In this document: positions 1 to 6,531 of the stretch, piece by piece
Layout: each line of letters starts with the position of its first letter
How positions within the stretch are numbered: position 1 is the first letter of the stretch
DNA from: Betaproteobacteria bacterium
GTDB lineage: Bacteria; Pseudomonadota; Gammaproteobacteria; Burkholderiales; SG8-41
Length of the DNA: 7,134 bases
NCBI GenBank assembly: GCA_016177355.1
Contig: JACOVL010000003.1
Coordinates: 1 to 7,134 of the forward strand
Direction of reading: 5' to 3'
Translations under genes and position numbers: made by a program
The notes under the pieces: model-generated
Database searches by the model: none
Seen by the model: only the letters and a program-made list of their open reading frames with translations
Told to the model about the DNA's origin: nothing

Positions 1-1
1 C

Positions 2-1162
2 GACAAGCTGGGCGCGTTCTGCCGCCACACCCACGCCGAGATGGAGGGCGCGGCGGAGGGTCCGCTCGCGGGATTGACGTTCGGCGTAAAGGACATCTAC
101 GACATCGCCGGCCACAAGACCGGATTCGGCAGCCCCGACTGGCTGCGCAGCCACGGCGCGGCGGCGCGGACTGCGCCGGTGGTGCGGCGCCTGCTCGACG
201 CCGGCGCCGCCATGGTGGGCAAGACCCATACCGACGAGCTCACCTACAGCCTGAATGGCGAAAACGCGCATTACGGCACGCCGGTCAACGTCAACGCGCC
301 GGGGCGCATCCCCGGCGGCTCTTCGAGCGGCTCGGCGGCGGCGGTGGCGGGAGGCCTCTGCGACTTTGCGCTGGGCAGCGACACCGGCGGATCGGTGCGC
401 GCGCCGGCGAGCTTCTGCGGAATTTTCGGCATGCGGCCCACGCACGGGCGCGTGTCGCTGGAGGGTGCGTGTCCGCTCGCTCCGAGCTTCGATACCTGCG
501 GCTGGTTCACGCGCAGCGCCGAGGCGCTCGAGCGCGTTGGCCGCGTGCTGCTCGGCGAGGAACGGGGCGGCACGCCGCGCCGGCTGCTGCTGGCGCAGGA
601 CGCTTTCGCGCTGGCGGGCGATGCCGTTTCCCGAGCGCTCGACCTCGCCGTCGGACGGATCAGCGCGCTGCTTGGAAAACCCGAACCCGTGGCAGTGGCC
701 GCCGACGGCCTGCCGCAGTGGTTTCAGGTGTTCCGCGTGTTGCAGGGGGCCGAAGCGTGGGCGCAGCACGGCGAGTGGGTTACGCGCGTCAAGCCCGAGC
801 TCGGGCCCGGGATCAGGCAGCGCGTCCAATGGGCCGCCGACCTCGACCCGGGCCTGGTCGGCCCGGCCAAAATGCGGCGCGAAGAAATCGCGCGTCACAT
901 GGAAGGCTTGCTCGCCGGCGGCGTGGTGCTGGTGCTGCCCACCGTGCCGGGCATCGCACCGGTCAGGAATTCGCCGCCCGCCGAGACCGAGGACTTTCGC
1001 TCCCGCGCGCTGAGCCTGCTGTGCATCGCCGGGCTCGCGCGGCTGCCGCAGGCATCGCTCCCGCTCGCGAGCCTTGACGGATGCCCGCTCGGCCTTTCCC
1101 TCATCGCCGCGCGCGGCAGCGACGCGATGCTGCTCGGACTCGCGCGCCGCCTCATGATCTGA
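2..1162 (+). CDS. Amidase-signature family hydrolase, AMI1-like (5' end outside window)
   Basis: Serine amidase of the amidase-signature (AS) family, hydrolysing a carboxamide to acid plus ammonia; probably cytoplasmic, as no signal peptide or membrane segment is visible. The frame is open to the window edge and the residues before the first ATG (position 41), reading LGAFCRHTHAE, look like family sequence, so the true start lies just upstream. Counting from that ATG, the Ser-cisSer-Lys triad is present: K17 in GVKDIYD, S94 in GGSSSGS and nucleophile S118 in GSDTGGSVR. The S94-S118 spacing of 24 is that of FAAH (Ser217/Ser241). NGENAHYGTP and SFCGIFGMRPTHG recall plant AMI1 (indole-3-acetamide hydrolase). 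The substrate here is unknown; AMI1-like chemistry is only a resemblance. GatA is less likely, since no gatB or gatC is nearby. The stop is 6 bases before the next gene, so co-transcription is likely. Confidence 0.93.
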   Translation, partial: DKLGAFCRHTHAEMEGAAEGPLAGLTFGVKDIYDIAGHKTGFGSPDWLRSHGAAARTAPVVRRLLDAGAAMVGKTHTDELTYSLNGENAHYGTPVNVNAPGRIPGGSSSGSAAAVAGGLCDFALGSDTGGSVRAPASFCGIFGMRPTHGRVSLEGACPLAPSFDTCGWFTRSAEALERVGRVLLGEERGGTPRRLLLAQDAFALAGDAVSRALDLAVGRISALLGKPEPVAVAADGLPQWFQVFRVLQGAEAWAQHGEWVTRVKPELGPGIRQRVQWAADLDPGLVGPAKMRREEIARHMEGLLAGGVVLVLPTVPGIAPVRNSPPAETEDFRSRALSLLCIAGLARLPQASLPLASLDGCPLGLSLIAARGSDAMLLGLARRLMI

Positions 1163-1168
1163 GCCGCG

Positions 1169-1744
1169 ATGGTCGTATATATCCACGGCTTCAACAGCTC
1201 GCCGGCCTCATCCAAGGCGGGCCTGCTCAGGCGGAAGCTGGAATCGCTGGGCCGCGGCAGGGAATTCTCGGCGCCGGCGCTGCCGCACAGCCCGGCCACG
1301 GCCGCGGCGCTGCTCGACGACGTGATTGCGAAACATCCGGGCGCGGCGCTGGTGGGAAGCTCGCTCGGCGGTTACTACGCAACCTATCTGGCGGAGAAGC
1401 ACGGACTCAAGGCGGTGCTGCTCAATCCCGCGGTGCGGCCGTACGAGTTGCTGAAAGATCATCTCGGCATGCAGCAGAATTTCCACACCGGGGAACGCTA
1501 TGAATTCACTGTGCGGCACGTTGCGGAATTGCGCGCGCTCGAAGTCGATCGCATTACGCCCAGCCATTACCTGCTGCTCGCAGCGACCGGCGACGAGGTG
1601 CTCGATTATCGCGCCGCGGTCGAGCGCTACCGCGGCTGCCGCCAGATCGTGGTCCAGGGCGGCGACCATTCGCTCAGCAATTTCGCCGATTATCTTGACG
1701 TCGTGCTGGAATTCTGCGGCATGGCGCGGCAAGGAAGGAAATGA
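1169..1744 (+). CDS. yqiA: YqiA/UPF0227-type alpha/beta-hydrolase esterase
   Basis: Small cytoplasmic alpha/beta-hydrolase of the YqiA family; E. coli YqiA is a 193-residue esterase and this protein has 191, so it is full length. The N-terminus VVYIHGFNSSPASSKAGLL carries the family's HGFNSSP oxyanion-loop motif. The nucleophile elbow is VGSSLGGYYATYLAEK with S65; NPAVRPYELL (86-95), ATGDEVLDYR (139-148, acid D142 or D146) and GGDHSLSNF with H167 complete the triad. The ATG is the only sensible start, because HGFNSS must lie near the N-terminus; the only upstream Shine-Dalgarno hint is a weak GAG. The 3' end overlaps the next start in an ATGA, so translational coupling with the exoribonuclease is likely. 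The physiological substrate is unknown. Confidence 0.95.
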   Translation: MVVYIHGFNSSPASSKAGLLRRKLESLGRGREFSAPALPHSPATAAALLDDVIAKHPGAALVGSSLGGYYATYLAEKHGLKAVLLNPAVRPYELLKDHLGMQQNFHTGERYEFTVRHVAELRALEVDRITPSHYLLLAATGDEVLDYRAAVERYRGCRQIVVQGGDHSLSNFADYLDVVLEFCGMARQGRK

Positions 1745-3600
1745 ACGTTTTTTACGAGGAAGAGGGCGCGCTCAAGGTCGGCGCCGTGCTCGCCGACAAC
1801 AACACCTCGCTGCAGGTGGAGGCCCCGCACGGCAAGCGCTCCAAGGTGAAGGCCGCATCCGTGCTGCTCCGCTTCGACGGCGGAGGGCTTGCTGACTTCA
1901 TGGGCGCTGCGCAGAAGCTCGCCGAGGGCATGGACGCGGACTTCCTGTGGCAGTGCTGCGGCGCGGAGGAATTCTCGTACGAGACGCTGGCGCGGGACTA
2001 TTTCGGCCGCGCGCCGTCCCCGCTCGAATCGGCGGGACTGCTGGTGAGGCTCCACGGCGCGCCGATGTACTTCTACAAGAAGGGCAGGGGCCGCTACAAG
2101 GCGGCGCCGGCGGATGCGCTGAAGAGCGCGCTCGCCTCCGTCGAGCGCAAACGCCGCGAGGCGGAGCGGCGAGCAGACTACGTGGCGCAGCTCGCCGAGT
2201 CCAGGCTGCCGGCCGAATTCGCGCCGCTCGCGCAACGGCTGCTCTACGCCCCCGACAAGCAGAGTACGGAGTGGAAAGCGCTGGAGGAAGCGTGCGAAAA
2301 GTCGAGGCTCACTCCGCCGAAACTCTTCGAGCGCTGCGGCGCGCTGCCTTCATCACACGAATACCATCTCGGCCGTTTCCTGTTCGAGCACTTTCCGCGC
2401 GGCACGGGGTTCCCGGAATTACCGGTGCCAGTCATGCCCTCGGACCTGCCGCTCGCCGGCGTGGAAGCGTTCAGCATCGACGACGTCACCACCACCGAGA
2501 TTGATGACGCGTTCTCGGTCACGCGGCTGCCGGGCGGCAACCTCTCTATCGGCATCCACATCGCCGCTCCTGCGCTCGGCATCGCACCGGGCTCCGCGAT
2601 CGACGCAGCCGCACGCGAGCGGCTGTCCACGGTCTATTTCCCCGGCTCGAAGATCACCATGCTGCCGGAGGCCGCGATCGAGGCATGCACGCTCGCGGCG
2701 GGGCGCGCCTGCCCCGCGCTTTCGCTGTATCTGGAAATCGCGCATGATGCCTCGATCGTGTCGCAGGAGACGCGCGTGGAGCGCGTGCCCGTCGTGGAGA
2801 ATCTCCGGCATGACGCGCTGGAGGAGGTATTCAACGAGACCGCGCTCGCTAAGGGCGCGGTCGAGCACCGTTTCGGAGAAGCGCTGGCCGCGCTCTGGCG
2901 CCTGGCGGGAGGGCTGGAGCGCGCGCGGGGCAGGGCGGAGGCCGAGGCCGCGCCGCGCCCCGAGTACAGCTTCTACGTCGAGGGGGACCGCGTGCGCATC
3001 CAGCGCCGCCTGCGCGGCACGCCCGTGGACAAGGTCGTCTCCGAGCTCATGATCCATGTGAACAGCACCTGGGGCGCGCGGCTCGCGCAAAACGGGGCCA
3101 CCGCGATCTATCGCGTGCAGGGTGCCGGCCAGGTGCGGATGAGCACGGCGCCGGCGGGTCACGATGGCCTGGGCGTGGCGAGCTATGCCTGGGCGAGCTC
3201 GCCGCTGCGGCGCTACGTGGATCTCGTCAACCAGCGCCAGCTCGTGGCGCTCGCGCGCGGCGGGCCGCCGCCCTACCGTGCGAACGACGAGGCGTTGCTC
3301 GCTGCAATACGCGATTTCGAGGCCGCCCACGAGGCGTACGGCGAATTCCAGCGCCAGATGGAGCGTTACTGGTGCCTGCGCTGGCTCGTCCAGGAAAACG
3401 TCAACACGGTTTCAGCCACCGTGATCCGAGAGAGTCTGGCGCGCTTCGACAGCCTGCCGCTGGTCGCGCGCGTGCCCTCGCTGCCGGCGCTCGACCCGGG
3501 CGTCCGCGTCGAACTCGCGGTGGCCGGCATGGACCTGCTCGAACTTACCCTGCGCTGCGAATTCCAACGCCCGCTGGCGGTGGATGCTAATTTACTTTAA
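1741..3600 (+). CDS. RNase II/R-family (RNB domain) 3'-5' exoribonuclease
   Basis: 619-residue RNB-domain exoribonuclease that would degrade RNA processively from the 3' end using divalent metal; E. coli RNase II has 644 residues. Residues 1-50 look like an N-terminal cold-shock-like barrel, 60-235 are mostly helical, and the RNB domain spans about 240-505. The metal-site motif FSIDDVTTTEIDDAF (244-258) gives D247, E253, D255 and D256, matching E. coli Asp201, Asp207, Asp209 and Asp210 with Glu at the Asp207 position. Y299 in STVYFPGSKITMLP matches Tyr253. SSPLRRYVDLVNQRQL (486-501) holds the conserved Arg (R490, Arg500 equivalent). The last 115 or so residues form no clear S1 domain and resemble the reduced tails of betaproteobacterial and cyanobacterial/plastid relatives. 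The start is supported by AAGGA five bases upstream of the ATG and by the family-like N-terminus NVFYEEEGALKVG. Whether it behaves like RNase II or RNase R cannot be told. Confidence 0.95.
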   Translation: MNVFYEEEGALKVGAVLADNNTSLQVEAPHGKRSKVKAASVLLRFDGGGLADFMGAAQKLAEGMDADFLWQCCGAEEFSYETLARDYFGRAPSPLESAGLLVRLHGAPMYFYKKGRGRYKAAPADALKSALASVERKRREAERRADYVAQLAESRLPAEFAPLAQRLLYAPDKQSTEWKALEEACEKSRLTPPKLFERCGALPSSHEYHLGRFLFEHFPRGTGFPELPVPVMPSDLPLAGVEAFSIDDVTTTEIDDAFSVTRLPGGNLSIGIHIAAPALGIAPGSAIDAAARERLSTVYFPGSKITMLPEAAIEACTLAAGRACPALSLYLEIAHDASIVSQETRVERVPVVENLRHDALEEVFNETALAKGAVEHRFGEALAALWRLAGGLERARGRAEAEAAPRPEYSFYVEGDRVRIQRRLRGTPVDKVVSELMIHVNSTWGARLAQNGATAIYRVQGAGQVRMSTAPAGHDGLGVASYAWASSPLRRYVDLVNQRQLVALARGGPPPYRANDEALLAAIRDFEAAHEAYGEFQRQMERYWCLRWLVQENVNTVSATVIRESLARFDSLPLVARVPSLPALDPGVRVELAVAGMDLLELTLRCEFQRPLAVDANLL

Positions 3601-3602
3601 TG

Positions 3603-3649
3603 TAGCGCTATAAGCCACAGTTATTCAAAGGTTTTCATTGCAAAAACCT
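3603..3649. repeat. Small palindrome and 7-bp inverted repeat after the exoribonuclease gene
   Basis: Directly after the TAA stop there is an 8-bp palindrome TAGCGCTA (3603-3610). It is followed by AGGTTTT (3629-3635) and its inverse AAAACCT (3643-3649) around a 7-base loop. The stretch is clearly more AT-rich than the flanking genes. The A/T-rich stem is weak and no T-run follows, so a rho-independent terminator is not convincing. It may instead be part of the tonB promoter region. Confidence 0.4.
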
Positions 3650-3665
3650 CGGGGTCAGGTAGAAT
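3638..3665 (+). promoter_or_regulatory. Candidate sigma70-type promoter for tonB
   Basis: TTGCAA (3638-3643, 4/6 to TTGACA), a 16-base spacer, then TAGAAT (3660-3665, 5/6 to TATAAT). It lies in the only AT-richer gap upstream of tonB and after the end of the preceding transcription unit. Transcription would start near 3672-3673, which coincides with the second in-frame ATG of tonB and lies after the first (3664). Judged by eye only; a TATAAG at 3609-3614 has no good partner box. Confidence 0.4.
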
Positions 3666-4680
3666 GGCCTCCATGGGTTTACTACCCGGCAGGAAAGTGG
3701 TGCCGCTCGCGCGGCGTGCCAAGCACGCCCGGCACGCGCCGTGGCGGGCCGCGGCCGCACGGCTCGATGCGCGCGTGGCCGAGCTCGAGCGGCGCATGGC
3801 GGCCTTCGACCGCCGCATCGCGGTGCTCGGCAAGCACGCGCGCATGCAGGTCGCGCTCGTCTTTTCGGTGCTGGTTCACTTGGTCGTCATCTTCGGTCTC
3901 ACCTTCAGGATGCCGGACGCCTCCAGGCTCGCTCCGCTGCCGCCGCTCGAGGTGACGCTGGTCAACACCAAGTCGCCGACCCGCCCCCTGAAGGCCGACG
4001 CGCTGGCCCAGGCCAACCTCGACGGAGGAGGCAACACCGACGCCCGCCGCCGCGCCCGCAGCCCGCTGCCGGCGCCGCGCGAGAGCAAGCAAGGAGCCGA
4101 ACTCACCATGGCGCAGAAGCGCGTCGAGCAGCTCGAAAACGAAGCGAAGCGGCTGATGACGCAGGCGAAATCGAAAACCACCGTCGCCGCCGTACCCGAC
4201 CAGCCGCAACCCAGGACGGTAACCCAGACCGGCCTCAACGCCGCCGACATCATGAATCGCAGCCTGGCGATCACGCGGCTCGAAGCGCAGATCGCGCGCG
4301 AGATGGAGGAGTACCAGCAGCGGCCGCGCCGGCGCTTCATCGGCGCGCGCACCCAGGAGTACCGCTTCGCCCGCTACATCGAGGACTGGCGCGTCAAGAT
4401 CGAGCGCGTGGGCGAGCTGAATTACCCGCAGGCCGCGCGCGACCAGAGAATCTACGGCAGTCTCGTCGTCACGGTTTCGATCCGGTCCGACGGCTCGCTC
4501 GAGCGGGCGGACATCAACCGCTCCTCCGGCCAGAGGCTGCTCGACGAGGCCGCCCTCCGCATCGTCAAGCTCGCCGCGCCATTCGCGCCGTTTCCAGCCG
4601 ACATCGTCAGGGACACCGATATCCTCGGCATCACCCGGACGTGGATCTTCACCCGTTCGGACCACTTCGTGGCCGAGTAG
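3664..4680 (+). CDS. tonB: TonB-family energy transducer
   Basis: Inner-membrane protein expected to pass proton-motive force from ExbB/ExbD to outer-membrane receptors. Of 338 residues, 1-60 are strongly basic, 62-80 form the single membrane segment, and this holds SVLVH (S68-x3-H72), the same pattern as E. coli TonB Ser16/His20. PLPPLEVTLVNTKSPT begins the periplasmic part; 143-220 is charged and helical, probably coiled coil, in place of the usual Pro/Glu/Lys-rich linker. The TonB C-terminal domain is about 235-333, with NYPQAARDQRIYGSLVVTVS (253-272), DGSLERADINRSSG and the final TWIFTR strand. Start: the ATGs at 3664 and 3673 are both possible. AGG at 3657-3659 sits four bases before the first, while the candidate promoter favours the second. 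High G/C third positions from about 3690 argue against a start as late as 3796. No exbB or exbD is visible in the window, so they are presumably elsewhere. Confidence 0.92.
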   Translation: MASMGLLPGRKVVPLARRAKHARHAPWRAAAARLDARVAELERRMAAFDRRIAVLGKHARMQVALVFSVLVHLVVIFGLTFRMPDASRLAPLPPLEVTLVNTKSPTRPLKADALAQANLDGGGNTDARRRARSPLPAPRESKQGAELTMAQKRVEQLENEAKRLMTQAKSKTTVAAVPDQPQPRTVTQTGLNAADIMNRSLAITRLEAQIAREMEEYQQRPRRRFIGARTQEYRFARYIEDWRVKIERVGELNYPQAARDQRIYGSLVVTVSIRSDGSLERADINRSSGQRLLDEAALRIVKLAAPFAPFPADIVRDTDILGITRTWIFTRSDHFVAE

Positions 4681-4688
4681 CGGCGACG

Positions 4689-4749
4689 GTTCCAGGTTCA
4701 AAGTTCAAAGTTTGACGTATCCGGAAACCTTGAACGTTGAACCTTGAAC
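4689..4749. repeat. Long inverted repeat of GTTCAAR heptads abutting the aroE start
   Basis: Arms 4689-4713 and 4725-4749 are inverted copies, 22 of 25 positions pairing (mismatches 4693/4745, 4702/4736 and 4709/4729), around the 11-base loop 4714-4724. Each arm is itself a run of about 7-bp units: GTTCCAG, GTTCAAA, GTTCAAA on the top strand, and GTTCAAG, GTTCAAC, GTTCAAG on the bottom. The right arm ends at the base before the aroE ATG, leaving no room for a normal Shine-Dalgarno, and none is visible. No T-run follows, so it is not a standard terminator. Possibilities are an attenuating RNA hairpin, a binding site for a protein that reads the repeated heptad, or a dispersed intergenic repeat. 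Confidence 0.85.
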
Positions 4750-5574
4750 ATGACCGATAGGTACGCAGTCATCGGCAACCCGGTCGAGCACAGCCTGTCG
4801 CCCGCGATACACGCCGAGTTCGCGCGCGCGACCGGACAGGACCTCGACTACCGCCGCATCCTCGCTCCCCTCGACGGCTTCCGTGCCGCGGCCCTCAAGT
4901 TCCGCGACCAGGGCGGCAAGGGGCTCAACGTGACGCTGCCGTTCAAGCATGCAGCGTGGAACCTTGTGGAAGCGCATTCGGGCTTCGCAATGGATGCCGG
5001 AGCCGTCAACACGATTGATTTCCGGGAAGGCGGGAGCGTCGGTCACAACACCGACGGAACCGGGCTGGTGCGCGACCTCAAGGAAAACCTGGGCAACCCC
5101 CTCCGCGGCAGGCGCGTACTATTGATGGGGTCGGGCGGCGCGACTTACGGCGTGATGGAGCCGTTGCTGCGCGAGCTGCCCGATTTCGTGGTCGTTGCCA
5201 ACCGCACGCTGGAAAAAGCTGTCGCGCTGGTCGGGCACTTCGAGAAATTCCAGAAATTCGCGGTGCGGGGCATCGCGGCGAGACCGTACTCGGCGCTGGC
5301 CGGAACCCGCTTCGACGTCGTGATCAACGCCACCTCGGCGGGGCTGGCCGACGTCATGCCGCCGCTGCCGGACGACATCTTCGCGCCGGACGCGCTCGCC
5401 TACGAGATGGTATACGGCCGGCGCACGCTGTTCATGAAATTCGCGCTGGAGCGCGGCGCGAAAACCGCCGACGGGCTCGGCATGCTGGTCGAGCAGGCGG
5501 CCGAGTCGTTCTTCATCTGGCGCGGCGTGCGGCCGGAGACGAAGCCGGTGATCGAGATGCTGCGGAAAAAATGA
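4750..5574 (+). CDS. aroE: Shikimate dehydrogenase (NADP+)
   Basis: Cytoplasmic enzyme reducing 3-dehydroshikimate to shikimate with NADPH, in the pathway to chorismate and aromatic amino acids. 274 residues, close to E. coli AroE (272). The shikimate site includes NPVEHSLSPAIH (10-21), K66 in NVTLPFK and D102 in HNTDGTGL, the catalytic Lys/Asp pair. The Rossmann loop is GSGGATYG (127-134), where relatives usually have GAGGAARG, so the usual Arg is Tyr. NRTLEK (151-156) is the NADP 2'-phosphate motif, followed by INATSAG (192-198) and DGLGMLVEQAAESF (241-254). The ATG at 4750 gives the family N-terminus MTDRYAVIGNPV; an in-frame TTG at 4744 would lie within the preceding hairpin and adds only two residues. 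No Shine-Dalgarno is apparent. mtgA follows after 7 bases, so the two are probably co-transcribed. Confidence 0.97.
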   Translation: MTDRYAVIGNPVEHSLSPAIHAEFARATGQDLDYRRILAPLDGFRAAALKFRDQGGKGLNVTLPFKHAAWNLVEAHSGFAMDAGAVNTIDFREGGSVGHNTDGTGLVRDLKENLGNPLRGRRVLLMGSGGATYGVMEPLLRELPDFVVVANRTLEKAVALVGHFEKFQKFAVRGIAARPYSALAGTRFDVVINATSAGLADVMPPLPDDIFAPDALAYEMVYGRRTLFMKFALERGAKTADGLGMLVEQAAESFFIWRGVRPETKPVIEMLRKK

Positions 5575-5581
5575 GCGGGCG

Positions 5582-6277
5582 ATGAAATCGCTGCTGCGCT
5601 GGGTTTGGCGTACGCTGTTGCTGGCCCTGATCTCTCTCACGCTCGTCCAGTTCTGGTTCATGGTGCACGTCTGGCACTGGGCCGGGCACAACCCGGAATC
5701 CACCGCTTTCATGAAGGCGCGCCTGGAAATCCTGCGTGAAGATGATCCCGCCGCCCGGCTCGCGCATCAGTGGGTGCCCTATCACCGCATTTCCGGCCAC
5801 TTGAAGCGCGCCGTGGTCCTGACCGAAGACGCCAAGTTCATGACCCACCGGGGTTTCGACTGGGAAGAGATCCGGAAGGCGCACGAGACGAACGTCAGGG
5901 AAGGCGAGATCGTCCGCGGCGCCTCGACCATCACCCAGCAGCTCGCGAAGAACCTGTTCCTCTCGGGCGAGCGCGCCTGGTGGCGCAAAACGCAGGAGGC
6001 GGCGATCGCGGTAATGCTGGAGGCGATCCTGACCAAGCGCCGCATCCTCGAGATCTACCTCAACATCATCGAGTGGGGAGACGGCGTGTTCGGGGCGGAA
6101 GCCGCCGCGCGCCACCACTTCGGCGTTGCGGCGGCGGACCTCACGCCCGGGCAGGCGGCGCGGCTCGCCGCGATGGTGCCGAGCCCGCGCAGCTACAGCC
6201 CGGGGCGCGAGACGCCGTACCTCGCGCAGCGCGCCGCGACGATCCTCGCGCGCATGAACGCGGCGCAGGTGCCCTGA
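5582..6277 (+). CDS. mtgA: Monofunctional biosynthetic peptidoglycan transglycosylase (GT51)
   Basis: Polymerises lipid II into glycan strands at the outer face of the inner membrane; it has a glycosyltransferase domain only, with no penicillin-binding transpeptidase. Of 231 residues, about 10-30 form the N-terminal membrane anchor (TLLLALISLTLVQFWFMV). GT51 motifs follow in order: TEDAKFMTHRGFDW (81-94) with catalytic E82, RGASTITQQLAKNLFLS (112-128), KRRILEIYLNIIEWG (152-166) with the second conserved Glu E157, and AAARHHFG (174-181) with the PSPRSYSP stretch after it. Length and motif set are those of an intact MtgA. It follows aroE by 7 bases (GCGGGCG, a poor Shine-Dalgarno) and ends facing the minus-strand genes. 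The aroE-mtgA pair is familiar from Betaproteobacteria. Confidence 0.97.
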   Translation: MKSLLRWVWRTLLLALISLTLVQFWFMVHVWHWAGHNPESTAFMKARLEILREDDPAARLAHQWVPYHRISGHLKRAVVLTEDAKFMTHRGFDWEEIRKAHETNVREGEIVRGASTITQQLAKNLFLSGERAWWRKTQEAAIAVMLEAILTKRRILEIYLNIIEWGDGVFGAEAAARHHFGVAAADLTPGQAARLAAMVPSPRSYSPGRETPYLAQRAATILARMNAAQVP

Positions 6278-6291
6278 ATGCTGGAAAGCGA

Positions 6292-6310
6292 GAGAGCAGC
6301 GAAAGCTCTC
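6292..6310. repeat. Short inverted repeat between convergent genes
   Basis: GAGAGC (6292-6297) and GCTCTC (6305-6310) flank a 7-base loop, 15 bases after the mtgA stop, and overlap the stop of the minus-strand antitoxin remnant (6309-6311). It could act as a weak bidirectional terminator, but no T-run follows on either strand. Confidence 0.35.
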
Positions 6311-6521
6311 AGTACAGTTCGGAAGGCGTGACAGCAAGCCGGCGCTTTCCGGGCGTCCTCTCGACCGTTACCCGGTCTTCGCGGGGATTCATCGTGTAGG
6401 TCAGATAGCAGCGGTCAAGTCGGTCGGCGTCAACAGAGCCTTCCGGCGCATTCCAAAGCCGTTCGACTTCTCTCAACGCGGCCTGGTAATCACGCCTGGT
6501 CTTAATCGGTCGAATTTCCAT
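6309..6521 (-). pseudogene. HigA-family antitoxin remnant (N-terminus only)
   Basis: From the ATG at 6521-6519 this reads 70 residues. The first 36, MEIRPIKTRRDYQAALREVE then RLWNAPEGSVDADRLD, match what I know of the N-terminus of HigA-type antitoxins (COG5499 kind: MEIRPIKTEADYEAAL...E...PEGTPEGDRLD). Family members continue with VLVTLVEAYE and a helix-turn-helix domain of about 60 residues. Here the sequence turns into RCYLTYTMNPREDRVTVERT and stops at SELY, with no helix-turn-helix in this or the other two minus-strand frames before mtgA. I read this as an internal deletion joining the N-terminus to unrelated DNA, so DNA-binding autoregulation should be lost. GCAAGAGTT before the ATG gives a weak ribosome site. 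It follows the HigB remnant by 10 bases, the toxin-first order of higBA. The tail is unrecognised, and the 70-residue protein might still be made. Confidence 0.75.
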
Positions 6522-6531
6522 AACTCTTGCC

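Noticed and set aside
2419..3330. A 303-codon minus-strand frame inside the exoribonuclease gene
   Set aside because: Shadow of the RNB frame, with composition dominated by Arg and Ala and no family resemblance.
3601..3650. Rho-independent terminator after the exoribonuclease gene
   Set aside because: The AGGTTTT/AAAACCT stem is A/T-rich and short with no following T-run; I list it only as an inverted repeat.
3682..4701. A 339-codon open frame antisense to tonB
   Set aside because: It mirrors the tonB reading frame in high-GC DNA. Its product is rich in Arg, Gly and Glu with no recognisable domain, while the plus frame has clear TonB motifs.
3741..4715. A 324-codon plus-strand frame inside tonB
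   Set aside because: Low-complexity Arg/Ala-rich product from a shifted frame of tonB; no motif, and codon third positions do not show the local G/C pattern.
4744..4749. TTG at 4744 as aroE start
   Set aside because: It adds only Met-Asn before the normal family N-terminus, lies inside the hairpin arm and has no ribosome site; the ATG at 4750 fits AroE proteins.
5513..6337. A 274-codon minus-strand frame across mtgA
   Set aside because: Antisense shadow of mtgA, whose GT51 motifs are unambiguous.
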